Positions 1 to 12,962 of a DNA stretch of 64,000 nucleotides are shown one piece after another (within the stretch, counting starts at the first letter, position 1; each line of letters starts with the position of its first letter). The notes under the pieces are model-generated. The model was not told the origin of the DNA, did no database searches, and was given only the letters and a program-made list of their open reading frames with translations. The position numbers and the translations under genes were made by a program. Origin of the DNA: Theodoxus fluviatilis (taxonomy: Eukaryota > Mollusca > Gastropoda > Cycloneritida > Neritidae); assembly GCA_034096865.1 (NCBI GenBank), contig JAWQFJ010016545.1, positions 1 to 64,000 of the forward strand, read 5' to 3'.

Positions 1-369
1 ACCCGTGCGGACACATGTTTGAAAAACACTCAGCTAGCGCTCAGAAAGAACCAAGCAACGAAACTTTCCGGAAGCGGGAAAGTGTCTAATCCATACAGAA
101 GCTGCATTCTTCCATCATAGAGGACACTGTCTTCTTTAATACAACACCCTTCAAAATAAATCGGAAAGATGAGGAATTATAGTAAAGAATTATTAATCTA
201 TAGTAGGGTTACGATGTTAGATCTACACTCAATAGTTAAACAACGTTGAGCTGCATCGGAAAAAAAATACAAGTCCATTCAACTTATGACATATACAAAT
301 AGCAGTATACATAAACAACAATGAATATGAATTTCACTTGGCTTTACGCATATAGAGCACAATCCATAT
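1..369. other. No recognisable feature
   Basis: This AT-rich sequence has no open frame, tRNA-like box or tandem unit that I can support. It grades into the degenerate minisatellite that follows. Confidence 0.5.
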
Positions 370-1900
370 TTCCTAATAGGTGTTATTATAAATGACAACT
401 CTCCCCATATGGGGATATATAGCACATCCATCCATATGGGTGTATCATAATAGCAATCCTCCCCTATATGGGTGATATATATATGACACACATCTTCCTT
501 AATAGGTCGAAAATATTAAAGCATCTCCTATAGGTGTATTATAAGACATAGCAATGTTCTCCTATGGTGCTAATGCCTAATAATGTGCAAGATACTCCTA
601 TGGTGATACTTATTTATATTGCAAGAATCTCCTATGGTGATATCAACATGCACAGGAGTTCTTACCTGCAATAGAGAGTGTACTAGAATGCATATCTCCC
701 TTACATGACGCGATGATATAAAAAGTTGCGAATCATCCTATGGTGATATATATAAAGCTTGCACAGATCTCCGATGGTGGTGTTATTACCCTAGACAGAC
801 AACACAGAACACACCCAAATGAGTGTAATACGACAAAATTAGATGTCTAAATCTTCCGGTGATGGCAGGATATCATTGCTAGATCTCCTATCGGAGTATA
901 ATTAATTGCAATAAATCCATTGGATGCTAAGATATAATGATCAATATCCTAGGGTGAGTATATAAAAAATATATGGACAAGAATTAACCTAATGAGGTAG
1001 TTAATATCCTCTTTTCAACTGACATTTCCCTCCTATACCGGTGTATATGTAAATAATGCACTCTTCCTATTGTGTATATAATGCAATCGTGTTCAGTGTA
1101 TTGGTGAATATAGACGAATCTCCAAGAGGTTGTATTAACATAATGTCAAATTACTATCCCTAAATGTGTTTTACTAATTAATAATTGAATTGCATATCCA
1201 TAGGTTGTCATTATTAACACAGCACATACTTCCATATGGCGCAAATATAATGCAATGTTCTCCCGTGACCGTAGTGGGAACTATACAACAGCGAATGTCT
1301 CCTATTGGCTGTACGATTAAGCATATCTTCTGCTCATGGTGATATATTTGAAATGCAGCAATATCCTCCTATGGTGGATATTTAATAGGGGAGAAAACAT
1401 GCACCCAGATGGTGTTTATTGTCACTATTGCAATCCTACCTATGGACAGTCTATAAAAGCATATCTTATACCACATGCGACTTGTATCACTAAAAGCAAT
1501 CTTCCACACTCCTGGGATAATATAGATTGGCAGTATCCAATACGATACAATGGTAGTATAGTAAGGACGAACTCTGTCCAGAATAGTGCATAGTTAGTGA
1601 AGACAAATCTCACTACTAAGTGCGTGATCAGTAAAAGCAATCATCCATGACCTCAGGTGTAATATAATGACACAAAAGTCATTACCACTTCATAGGTGGG
1701 ATGATACATCAACGCAGATAGTAGAGTCTATTCTATTTGCGTGTATATAAAGCAATCTCCTATGGTGTACATAAAATGAATCTCCTAGGGTGTTATATAG
1801 ATGCAAATCATCCGGTATGATGTCACTGTATTTAACAGCTTACACCCCCCGTCCTAAGGGTGCTGAGTATGACACGTATAGAGTGCACAATACTCCCCCT
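370..1900. repeat. Degenerate AT-rich minisatellite, ~35 bp unit
   Basis: The core CTCCTATGGTG, followed by an AT-rich TATAATA-like stretch and GCAAT, recurs many times. Clear copies lie near 521, 556, 594, 628, 736, 769, 1368 and 1757. Where copies are adjacent the spacing is 33-38 bp. Elsewhere the period is lost, so this looks like an old, decayed tandem array. The short ORFs inside it (for example 1336-1593) are built from the repeat and are not credible genes. Confidence 0.7.
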
Positions 1901-2010
1901 TGAGGTGGGAGATGTATTAACTGACAACAGTCTTCCCTATTACGAGTACAAGTATTATGTATAAACTATGCCCCATACTCTTCCTATCCTGGCTGTATAT
2001 TCCGCACGGG

Positions 2011-2488
2011 TACATGTGTGTGGGTGAATCCACAAGTGTCTATGGCCTTTTGATCCTCTCTTTCCAAGGTGTAGCCTTGAGAGAGAGAGTGTGTGTGCTT
2101 GTGAATGCCCATTTCTGAGTGGACATCGTTTTGGGGCAGAAGCTTTCATCGTTGGAATTTTGGAGAATCGTCGTCGCCTATCTGCTTGAAACTTGTGAGT
2201 AACTTTGGGTCAACTTTGGTTTTGGTTCAGTGGAAGTAATTCTCTACTTTTCAGTCAGAGAGTAGACTGATAGAATTGATAGACATTTTCATTCATATTG
2301 CCTTGAATTTGATTTTACTCATGATTAAGTCTGATTAAGGAAAATCTTTGATGAATAATGTGTCACGTCATGCGATCGTGAGACGAGAGTGAGTGAAGTA
2401 ATTATCCCGCCCTCCACGAGAGATACCCCTAGACAAGAAAACAAAAAGAATTAGAGTGAATTGTGTGCGAATGTGGAGGGAGGTGACA
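2011..2488 (+). mobile_element. Truncated LTR copy (same family as 31123-32062)
   Basis: This segment matches 31590-32062 in the same orientation. Shared landmarks are the near-palindrome TGTGGGTGAAYCCACA at the start, a short GA run, the stretch around GTCACGTCATGCGA, and the end GGAGGGAGGTGACA. The first ~465 bp of the other copy are missing here, so this is a 5'-truncated LTR. It ends in CA, as an LTR should, whereas the copy at 32062 ends in TA. No primer-binding site or internal domain follows it. Confidence 0.6.
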
Positions 2489-3010
2489 AGTAGTCTGTAT
2501 GATATTGACTTGTGTATATGATTTTCTTTTACGGCTATTCTGTCAGTATTTGCAAGTCGAGTGCTGTTTTGATGTTTATGCAAGTGTATATTACTTGGTT
2601 TTGCTTTAAAATGTGTGGGAATCAAACGAATTTATTTCTGCTTAGTTTCTTTAATTCACAAGTGAACTTGAAGTTTATGCGTCGTTGTACCGATTAATTT
2701 TCATTGAATCCAAACTTGTCATACGCCTCGTCTGTTACAGTGGTCTAACTGTGCGTGGCATACATTTCCATCACTGTGCCGGAATTTGGTATGAAAGTTC
2801 TTCATCATTATTGTCTAACAAATAGATCGTTGGGAAGGGCGTGATAGTGGTTGTTGTCTGGGACTTCACACAATAGTCTTTTTAGAGATTGACGGCTTTC
2901 AAACCCATTTTTGGCCGCGATGACAAGCAGCTTTGTGACAGAGCAATTTGCTGAAGGAATGTGATGCCGCCATGGTCAATCACTTCATTGAGGGTGAGAC
3001 TTCGGTAAGG
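2489..3010. other. No recognisable feature
   Basis: Unique-looking sequence without a supported gene. Short ORFs at 2512-2697 and 2882-3073 have no recognisable domain and poor reading-frame support. Confidence 0.4.
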
Positions 3011-3024
3011 TTTCCAGAGACGGG

Positions 3025-4554
<1,530 letters not shown>

Positions 4555-5233
4555 GATGGATGGATGCATGGATGGATGGATGGATGGGTGGATGGATGGA
4601 TGGATGGATGGATGGAAGATGGATGGATGGATGGATGGGTGGATGGGTGAATGGATGGATGGATGGATGATGGATGGATGGATGGACGGATGATGAGTGG
4701 ATGGATGGATGGATGGATGGATGGGTGGGTGGAGGATAGGTGGGTGGAAGATGGATGGATGGATGGAATGATGGTTGGATGGATAGATGGATGGATGGAT
4801 GGATGGGTGGGTGGAGGATGGGTGGGTGGAGGATAGATGGATGGATGGAATGATGGATGGATGGATGGATGGGCGAATGGATGGATGGGTGGGTGGAGGA
4901 TGAGTGGGTGGAGGATGGAGGGATGGATGGAATGATGGATGGATGGATGGATAGATGGATGGGTGGATGGGTGGATGGATGGATGGATGGGTGGGTGGAG
5001 GATGGGTGAGTGGAGGATGGATGGATGGATGGAATGATGGATGGATGGGTAGATGGATGGATGGGTGGGTGGAGGATGGGTGGGTGGAGGATGGATGGAT
5101 GGATGGAATGATGGATGGATGGATAGATGGATGGATGGATGTGTGGATGGGTGGATGGATGGATGGATGGATGGATGGATGGATGGATGGATGGATGGAA
5201 TGATGGATGGATGGATGGATGGATAAATGGATA
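4555..5233. repeat. (GGAT)n tetranucleotide array
   Basis: About 680 bp of GGAT/GGGT/GAAT variants. Irregular blocks such as GGAATGATGG and GGGTGGGTGGAGGATGGG recur at intervals, giving a weak higher-order pattern. Because block lengths often preserve frame, it yields long Pro/Ser/Ile/His (minus) and Met/Asp/Gly/Trp (plus) frames that are not genes. Confidence 0.95.
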
Positions 5234-5865
5234 AACTCCTACGGCTGGATACAGCCAGACTATTGAGTGTTCTAATCACTCATGTTTGTTTGGATGGGTG
5301 GGTGGAGGATGGGTGGGTGGAGGATGGGTGGGTGAAGGATGGATGAACTCCTACGGCTGGGTAAAGCCAGGCCATTGCGTGTCCTAATCACTCATGTTTG
5401 TTACAGAATGGGTGGGTGGATGGATGGATGGAATGATGGATAGATGGTTGGATGGATAGATGAATGGATGGATGGATGGATGAACTCCTACGGTTGAGTA
5501 AAGCCAGACCACTGCGTGTCCTAATCACTCATGTTTGTTACAGAATGGGTGGGTGGATGGATGGATGGAATGATGGATAGATGGTTGGATGGATAGATGG
5601 ATGGATGGATGGATGGATGAACTCCTACGGCTGGGTAAAGCCAGACCACTGCGTGTCCTAATCACTCATGTTTGTTACAGAATGGGTGGGTGGATGGATG
5701 GATGGAATGATGGATAGATGGATGGATGGATGGATGGATGGAATAATGGATAGATGGATGGATGGATGGATGAATAGATGGATGGATGGATGGATGGATG
5801 AACTCCTACGGCTGGGTAAAGCCAGACCACTGCGTGTCCTAATCACTCATGTTTGTTACAGAATG
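5234..5865 (+). repeat. Five 65-bp units separated by GGAT blocks
   Basis: A non-satellite unit starting AACTCCTACGG and ending TTTGTTACAGAATG occurs at about 5234, 5346, 5483, 5620 and 5801. Copies 3-5 are nearly identical. Between copies are GGAT-type stretches of variable length. Copies 2-5 contain GTAAAG near the start, CCTAATC in the middle and TTTGTTACAG near the end, so each looks like a 46-nt intron (GT at 5816, AG at 5861 in the last copy). Copy 1 has lost both splice-like ends. Transcription is not shown by the sequence. Confidence 0.85.
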
Positions 5866-6060
5866 GGCACGTCAAGGCTCCATTTTCCAAGTCGAGCGTC
5901 CCTAACGCGTGCCGGAAGTGAGCCCATTGTTCAACCCCACGCAAGGGAAGGTGTCCAATGGTCAAAACAAGTGCCGTGCTTATGGTCAGGGGTCATCGGC
6001 AGTAGTGCTCGACTGGTGCCAGGTTAATCGAATTCGGTGTCATCGAACGCCCCCAGATGT
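5866..6060. other. Unique spacer
   Basis: About 200 bp of ordinary sequence between the GGAT array and the trinucleotide block. Nothing recognised. Confidence 0.4.
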
Positions 6061-6271
6061 TGTGATGCTGCTGCTGCTGATAGTGATAATGATGATGATA
6101 ATAATAATGATAACAGCAACAACGACGATAATGCTAATGAGGATAACAACAACAACAACAACAACATAATGATACTACTACTACTACTACTACTAAAATA
6201 ATAATGACAACAACAATAATGTAATAATAGTAATGTAATAAACTAATAATAATAATAATAACAACAACAAC

Positions 6272-6313
<42 letters not shown>

Positions 6314-6338
6314 AACGACGACGACGACGACGTAGGTT

Positions 6339-6409
<71 letters not shown>

Positions 6410-6416
6410 AATGATG
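6061..6416. repeat. Compound trinucleotide array (GAT, AAC, CTA, GAC)
   Basis: Successive blocks of imperfect GAT/AAT, AAC, CTA, ATA, ACG (about 6274-6331) and pure GAT (about 6341-6414). Several related trinucleotides lie side by side, suggesting repeated point mutation and re-expansion. Confidence 0.95.
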
Positions 6417-7635
6417 GGGTGACTCCAACCAAATTTGCAGAGAGTAGAGAATGAGAGAGATAGTTTAGGAAGGCGAGGATAGTCGTTATAGCCTGGCCCT
6501 CTCGACTCTGTTTACTCGATGGTGAGGCTTCGGCGATGAAAAAACCCTCTGTTTTCCCTGCAGAGGTCACGTCGAGGTGTTACACACTGCATACTTGATC
6601 TCCTCCCTTCCGCTGCATGGCTGCATAGCTAAGCTGGTGACGTCATCTGCATGAGATGTCTTTTCTGGAAGGTCGCAGGTAGAGGCTATTGCTCTCCTCT
6701 TTCGAAACCAACCCTCGTTGCTCAAAGGTGGGAACACTCGTGGGATAAAAAGAGTGAGCACGTAAATTGTTTGTCGCCCCGGCCATCTTCAACCAAGAAA
6801 CGCTTGTCAGAAATTTGTCGGTTCACCGACAGCAGTGTTACATTCAATAAACTTGTTTTCAGTCGAGTAAACAGCGGACACCAAACGGCCAAGTAAGACT
6901 CATTTCTTCTTTGTACTTTTGCAGTAAATTTTCGTGTACGCCACAAGGATAGCGATGAGAGAACACCAAAGCACCAACAACACTGGCACCGAGAAACCAT
7001 GGTATGTATAAACTGAAGATGGTCGCTTGGTACGCAATTGGTTGTTTCCTGGTCCCCTAGTGATAAACACTTCTGACCGTGCACTCTTAACGCCAGAGGC
7101 AGGGACTGTCGCTACGGCAAAAAGTGACACAAGGAAACGGAAAACTGTGATGACGTTGTGACTGGGCTACTGTCAACGAGGTCCAAACTGCTAGAGTCAA
7201 AGAGCCCATCACAAATAATCAACCCAGACATACTCGAAATGGATATTTACTATTTTTGTAACATGATGTTTGGGACTGATGATGATTATTAAATGCAGAA
7301 CTTTGTATAACGCTGCGCAGCTTTTATTTCATTTTTCTTTGGCATATTTTAATTTCTTTTAGTTGTTCATGGTAATATGATGGCAGTCTAGGGTTAATGG
7401 ATTTACAACCATATCTTATTGACTTCTGACACTAAGCATTACAACAAATGTGTCTAGCTTCACTTCACTCTTATTCTACCCACGTAGACGCATAGTAGAG
7501 AAAGCCCTATCTCAGTTGAAGTGCCCGAAAATTTGACCTCAAAGCACGTTGCCAGAGACCATGGGCAGGTAGGAGTAACTTTTTGCTGTCAGGTTTAGTT
7601 GCGCTCGGAATCAAACCTAGAGTAAAGATGAAGGA
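6417..7635. other. No recognisable feature
   Basis: Short ORFs on both strands overlap one another (for example 6651-6896 plus, 6722-7084 minus) and none shows a domain. 7130-7630 is AT-rich with no clear signal. Confidence 0.4.
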
Positions 7636-8042
7636 AAAAAGGTATATATTATAAAGCTACCTCTCACTCATTTCTGGGTTTCAAACAGCTTTTCATTTTA
7701 CCTCCTGATCAGTGGGCCACATGATCTGTGTTTCACTGTCATCTGTCGACAAATACAGTGACTGGCAGATCTGACACACAGTCAGGTACCAGCACGAACT
7801 CCACTCCCTGGGGAACATTCCAATCCGATGCTGGCTCGTGGCCACGTGCAAGGGTTCATCGCACTACGGAGTATCATTGCTGCCCTCACGATTTTACTCT
7901 TAGGTGGGGGGTATGCAATGAGAACAAAGCACCTTGCTCCAGGATGCAACTCTGGGAACCATGCAGCTTCGAACGCCGTACCCACTAGACGCAAGCGACT
8001 TCAGGCCAAGCTCACTAAGCACTCGGCCACAGAGCCCCGAGT
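7636..8042 (-). mobile_element. tRNA-derived SINE, near full length
   Basis: On the minus strand the head reads GGCTCTGTGGCCGAGTGCTT, with a good Pol III A box (TGGCCGAGTGC). About 50 bp on is a good B box (GTTCGAAGC). The body contains TTGCATCCTGGAGCAAGGTG and a GAGCCAGCAT segment, and the tail contains a decayed AGCTGTTTGAAACCCAG and GTAGCTTTATAATAT. The same order of motifs recurs at 25898-26293 (minus), 46246-46935 (plus) and 50393-50640 (plus). The ORFs at 7728-8119 lie inside it and are not genes. Confidence 0.8.
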
Positions 8043-8110
8043 GCGGTACCGAGCGACATGGGTCTCTACATTGCTTTATCAATGAAAACGGAAAAAACCA
8101 CTGGAATCCC

Positions 8111-8450
8111 TTCCACTGATGGGCTCCACTTGTGGACTCGTCCGAGGAAAGGGGTGCGTTGTTAGTCGTTTAATTCGCAGTGGCTCCCACACAGAATGAC
8201 AACCAAATTATTACGTGCTCGCTAGCTCACATACGCAGTCTTGGACGGTTGTTCCGACCACAGAATGACAATAAAGTGTGAATAATTGACAAACTGGTGT
8301 ACACAATACGCTTTCAGCTGAACTGGATTACGATAAATATAATATTTGCAGGTCGTCAATGCGATTCGTCTCTGTTTCGAGCATAAACGCCCAAGCAAAA
8401 TCGCACCCCTTTCCTCGGACGCATCCACTAGTGTGGCCCATCAGTGGAAG
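8111..8450. mobile_element. Inverted-repeat MITE, ~340 bp
   Basis: Left arm 8111-8158 and right arm 8402-8450 are inverted copies of about 48 bp, starting CTTCCACTGATGGGC and ending near GAGGAAAGGGGTGCG, with a few differences. The AT-rich interior holds two copies of ACAGAATGACAA. It encodes nothing and would need a transposase from elsewhere. A related single end lies at 3025-3160. I see no clear target duplication. It sits about 70 bp beyond the head of the SINE at 7636-8042. Confidence 0.8.
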
Positions 8451-8732
8451 TGATTTCAAAAATCCTCCTCACAAAAAGAAAACGACAGACGTTTAAGAAA
8501 AAAGCGCTGGTAGGGTTTTTCTCGCCAATGACGGTCACCGAAGTATTTAAGAGAGCGAAAGTCAACGCATGATATATTTACTGAGTATTGCACATCTACA
8601 CGGTCAGTCGTGGGAGATTAACAAAAGGCATCAAAAATAAATAGATGAAAAACCCTAAACTAAACAACTTCATTCAGTCGAGGACCTGAGCTGGAGCCGA
8701 ATATGTAGTTATGTTACCCAGCAGGATGGAAG
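8451..8732. other. Unique spacer
   Basis: About 280 bp with no recognised element. Confidence 0.3.
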
Positions 8733-9395
8733 GTGACCAATGCAAGGTTCTTCGTCGACATCACGTACACAGTTTCTCTAGGTATGCGCTTTGAAGATAA
8801 TCCTTGGCACCAGGAATGTGCCCAAGTACATGTACAACGTCTGCAAGCGTGTAGAGATGCTCGATTCTTCCACTCTTCCCTTCTATTGCATAGGTACCAA
8901 TCCGATGGCTTGGCACAACAGCTGGGTGGACAATGGTCGCTTATTTCTAGATTGGCTGGCGGTGGATATGCCATAGATATGAAAATAATTGAACGCCTCG
9001 AAACGTTTCAACTGAGAATCTCTGAAAGAAATAGTTATAGACGTGGTAACCTCAGCCAGCAGACAATAGATAGACAGGCTTGGCTGGGTATGATGGAGAC
9101 TGGCTTCTCGATGTTACGAAGTATGCTGAGATGGCGGAACAGGAGGGAGAAAGTAACTAGAGAGGGAAGAAAGGCTAAGGGAATTCCAGCCTGCATTCGA
9201 GTGAAACTACGAATTAGCCTTTGGTCCACGAGGAAGAGAGTGCCACAGTTACGACATTCTCTTCAGTCTATTTCACACACTAGCCTACCGACTACCACAG
9301 TGTTTCATCGTTTGAAATGGACAGACGTTTTAGCTCGACGATATTACTCTATAAAAAAGGAAAACCCTAGTTCAACAACGGCAACAGAAGTCTGA
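8733..9395 (+). CDS. Unrecognised 220-codon ORF, doubtful
   Basis: This is the longest open frame here that is not built from a tandem repeat. I do not recognise the product. Its C-terminal half is rich in Arg, Lys, Ser and Thr (for example a RWRNRREK stretch), with no motif, signal peptide or membrane segment that I can name. A second frame at 8791-8976 also looks protein-like and follows a CAG at 8812 that could serve as a splice acceptor, so a short exon in that frame is an alternative. There is no Kozak-like support for the first Met. It may be a chance frame or part of a decayed element. Confidence 0.2.
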   Translation: MTNARFFVDITYTVSLGMRFEDNPWHQECAQVHVQRLQACRDARFFHSSLLLHRYQSDGLAQQLGGQWSLISRLAGGGYAIDMKIIERLETFQLRISERNSYRRGNLSQQTIDRQAWLGMMETGFSMLRSMLRWRNRREKVTREGRKAKGIPACIRVKLRISLWSTRKRVPQLRHSLQSISHTSLPTTTVFHRLKWTDVLARRYYSIKKENPSSTTATEV

Positions 9396-10918
9396 AAAAT
9401 GTTTGCACCTATCGACTGCAGAGACACTGAGACTATGCAACAGCTTGGCATCAAGCTACAAATCTCTGCAATGATGTTCTCCAACAGCGCAGTTCTCAAA
9501 TTTACTGTAGAGGTTTTATCTCTTGCCGAGAGCGAATGATGTTCTTCTCTTCCGTGACATATTTCCGCTAATTGACGCCCTCCGGTAAGGAGGAAAAATT
9601 GTGAGTAACGGAGAAGAAAATGCATACAAAACGGAGAGAGAAATCCTTAAATCAGTACAAAACTGTAGAATCTCTGTTCTTGCTCCAAGACTTCCTTGTC
9701 GACGTCTGAATGTGTTTTTCAAAGCGAAGCGTTACGCATGTGACTCAGAAGTTGTTCACAGACCCGAATACTATTATCACAGTGGCACAGGTAGGTGCCG
9801 TATCTTTCGTATTCTTGAGCGAGCTGCCATGTGACGATGGCGTGGTTGCTATTCTGTGAGTGTTGAGTAGGTCTCCAGTCTCGGGTAGACAGCATAACAT
9901 CCCCCCGAGCCCTCAATGAAGTGGAAGGGTACCCGTCCATCACCATCTGTCGGGAAAGAAAGAGCATCGCAGATTGCGGTATTTCCGACACAGATTATCG
10001 ACATAGTGCTCCAAAGACAGTCATGACGATAACGAGACATATCTTCCAGTTGTGCACATCTAGCCGTCTCAGGACTGAATGTTCAGGTTTTATCCCACCA
10101 GAGTATTTGGTCAAGGCATTTTCCTCGAATGTGATCCGTTGCGTCTAGGGAACTTCCTGTCTCTCCAAAACAGCAGTGGCTGTAACGATTGGTCCAACAC
10201 TGATTTTCTTAGCGGTAATAGAGAGTGTTTTGTTCTCACAAAGGAGGGGGGGGGGGGTGCAGTGAGGAGCGAGTGCTCGAAGTCATGCAATCACAGTTGA
10301 ACCACGTCAGAATTAGTTAAGCATTCGGATTTGACTGTTGGCATCCTGTTGAACATGTCCCTCGCGTTTGTTTATCACATTGCCTCCGTCATACAACACA
10401 ACACAATACAGTACGATACAACACAATAATACTCTATTCATCCTATAAGGAATGCATATGCTGATCAAAACGAAAACAAAAGCAATACACTATATAAAAA
10501 CAATGCAAAATACGGATGATCGCAAACATAAATACAAGAATATGTATCACTGAAGAGGGAGCTGCCGACGTAAAGGAATTGTTGGACCGTGTTGTTCTCA
10601 TCTTTGGCAAAGAATATAGTCTGCTCCGTTTGCTCAGTGTGATGTAAACTTCATGGTGCAGAGAGCAGGAAGGGTCCAGCAAACACCTATCATCGAAACT
10701 ACCGAGTTAGACAAGAAATTCTGTGTTGTGGTACCGTGTGCGGTGCCTGTAACAAATCAACTCAAGGCAACTTGCTACAAAAGAGAAGCATCTTTTGCTT
10801 CTGAAACAACGCAGGAACCCGGCTTAGAATTACTCGTGCCTTTTGGTCTCTCTCTATGTTTTTAATCAAATGAAGTTAAGTCAAATACATTTATTTGGAA
10901 TGGGAAAAGGATTTACGC

Positions 10919-10919
<1 letters not shown>
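9396..10919. other. No recognisable feature
   Basis: Ordinary sequence with overlapping short ORFs on both strands and no domain. A G run of about 11 lies near 10247. 10390-10435 is mildly repetitive (ACAATACA-like). Confidence 0.4.
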
Positions 10920-10994
<75 letters not shown>

Positions 10995-11005
10995 CGCGTG
11001 TGTTT
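10920..11005. repeat. (GT)n then (GC)n microsatellite
   Basis: About 66 bp of GT followed by GCGCGCGCGC and a short GT tail. Alternating purine-pyrimidine sequence of this kind can adopt Z-DNA. Confidence 0.95.
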
Positions 11006-12550
11006 CTTGTAGACAATTGCTAATATTGAAATGTGCAAATATTTACAGTGAAAGATAAACATTCAAGAGTGCTAACATGGTGGGGGAACCTGTAGGGAGC
11101 AGTTAACCTCCTTTTCTCATTCAAAGCCATGTGCAGCGGGAAAAGGTTATGCAGGTTCGCATTCTTCTCAGACGCCCAAGAAATATCTGTCTAGGGCAGT
11201 CGTCGTGAAAGCAGGCCCGGGATGACACGCCTGAGAGAGTGTCTGTCCTGGCACCAGAGGTTGCCAAAAGAGGACGTGGCCCACCTCCCCAGAGAGCGGA
11301 CAGATCCTCCTGTCCTCAAGGAAATGAGATCTGTCAGTCTTACTCCCTGCTTCCTTTCACTCAAGATCCAAACCTCCCACCCCTCACTCCATCCCACCCC
11401 TCACCCCATCCCCAATATACGCCATTGTAGAAAATGAAGGCCCTTTGCTCCGAAGTTCCGGCTTCTTCTGCATCTGGTCTCCTGTTGCCTAAATGACCTG
11501 GGTCTCTGTAGAAACGGTCATTCAAGTATTTCTCGTGTGCCTTCTATTCAAACATGTCGGGGAAACAGTTTTCGGCATTTTTTATTTGTTGCAGCTGATT
11601 TAGTTGTGAGGATATTCTCCAATAATGTTAAACGGAAATCCGGTATATCATCGCCGTGAGACTCAGCACTGACGAAGGAAATGAGTGGTTGTAATGGCAT
11701 CGAAATGAGTAAATTAAAACATGAAGTAATCTGGCTCATGCATCAACTCGCTCACTCTGTACATTTGTTTTTGATAAGATAAAATCGCGATTCGTATATG
11801 TAATGCCTTGTGACAGCATGAACGAACGAACGAAGGAACGATTTTATTTGTAAGGCTACCGGCCTATCAAAACCTAATTGATATTACATCTCATCGGTTG
11901 TGTTTACACCCACCTGTCTTCTTTTGAAAGCATAGTATAAAAACATTGCAACTGACCTCATGAGATGGACATCATCTGTAGCCATTACATCAACACCACT
12001 CACATGATGATTTCTATCAAACAAGGAAAAAAACCACACACCTCAGTCTGAGGTCCTCATAAGCGGGGCAGCAGAACAAGAAATGGAGTTCATCTTCGTC
12101 CTCTTCACAGCAGGATGAACAAAAGGAGTGAACTTGCAGAATATAGTGAAACGATAGTTATGAATTAACAGTTCACTGGCTCCGGCGCATACATCTCTGA
12201 ACATTTGTCAATGCTATAGCCTATATAGATATGTTCTCTATAAAGAACGGATTTGAACTATTTGTAAAATGAATACCTTGCGCTTCCTCCAAGAGCATCA
12301 GACCACATTTGTGTATACTTTGTAATAAGTCTTTCCCTCACATTCTTCAGAAAGCGGGTCTTATTCAGTGTATAAATACGTAGCAGATACTTTGGATACC
12401 ACTTAACCAATCATTTTTCCCAATCATTTTCCCCAGACAGCACCATCATAGTATATACACCTTGCGAGGATACCTAGTGGAAACCATTAGCAAAAGTTAA
12501 CCAGTATTTTAGGGTTCGCAATCTGGCATGCATGTACAATTTTGACACAT
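11006..12550. other. Mostly unrecognised; retroposon tail at 11815-11880
   Basis: 11815-11880 contains GAACGAACGAACGAAGGAAC followed by TATTTGTAAGGCTACCGGCC. On the minus strand this is a 'GGCCGGTAGCC... (ATTC)n' tail, also seen at 40470-40510 in the same orientation and in related form at 22880-22970, 45830-45905 and 62340-62410. The rest has no supported feature. The ORFs at 11191-11437 lie on opposite strands and are not convincing. Confidence 0.5.
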
Positions 12551-12558
12551 ACAGAGAG

Positions 12559-12609
<51 letters not shown>

Positions 12610-12680
12610 GAGACAGAGAGAGAGAGACAGACACACACACACACGCACACATATACAGACAGAAAGACAGACACACAGTG
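12551..12680. repeat. (GA)n / (CA)n microsatellite
   Basis: GA dinucleotide with GACA interruptions, passing into a short CACACA block. It abuts the 3' end of the minus-strand SINE that follows. Confidence 0.95.
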
Positions 12681-12689
12681 ACAACGGCC

Positions 12690-12848
12690 TATCAGCCTTT
12701 GAAGGCTATATAAGGCCACTAAGAACGAAAATCACTAGATCATTTTTGAGTAAACGCAATTCAAGTCACGGTGTCCCTAGTTATTCGCCTCTTACGAATC
12801 GCGTCGGGAGGCGCGGTGGGTTAATTCTTATCCCGAATCCACAGGGGG

Positions 12849-12850
<2 letters not shown>
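12690..12850 (-). mobile_element. Retroposon fragment, family with TAAGAGGCGAA core
   Basis: On the minus strand it reads CCCACCGCGCCTCCCGACGC, then GTAAGAGGCGAAT, then GTGACTTG, and ends with AGCCTTCAAAGGCTGATAGG. The same order appears at 45690-45905 (plus), 49200-49310 (minus), 38925-39090 (minus) and 61400-61565 (plus), so it is a dispersed family. It encodes nothing. GA microsatellites flank it on both sides. Confidence 0.75.
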
Positions 12851-12907
<57 letters not shown>

Positions 12908-12962
12908 CAGAGAGAGAGACAGAGAGAGACAGAGAGAGACAGAAAGAGAGAGAGACAGAGGC
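12851..12962. repeat. (GA)n microsatellite
   Basis: About 110 bp of GA with GACA interruptions. It gives a long Arg/Glu frame on plus and a Leu/Ser frame on minus, neither of them a gene. Confidence 0.95.

Noticed and set aside
8111..8450. Hammerhead-ribozyme-like words (CTGATGG and GAGGAAAGG) in the MITE arms
   Set aside because: The core would need CTGATGA and a fitting helix II before GAAA. The arm reads CTGATGG and the helices do not form correctly, so I do not call a ribozyme.
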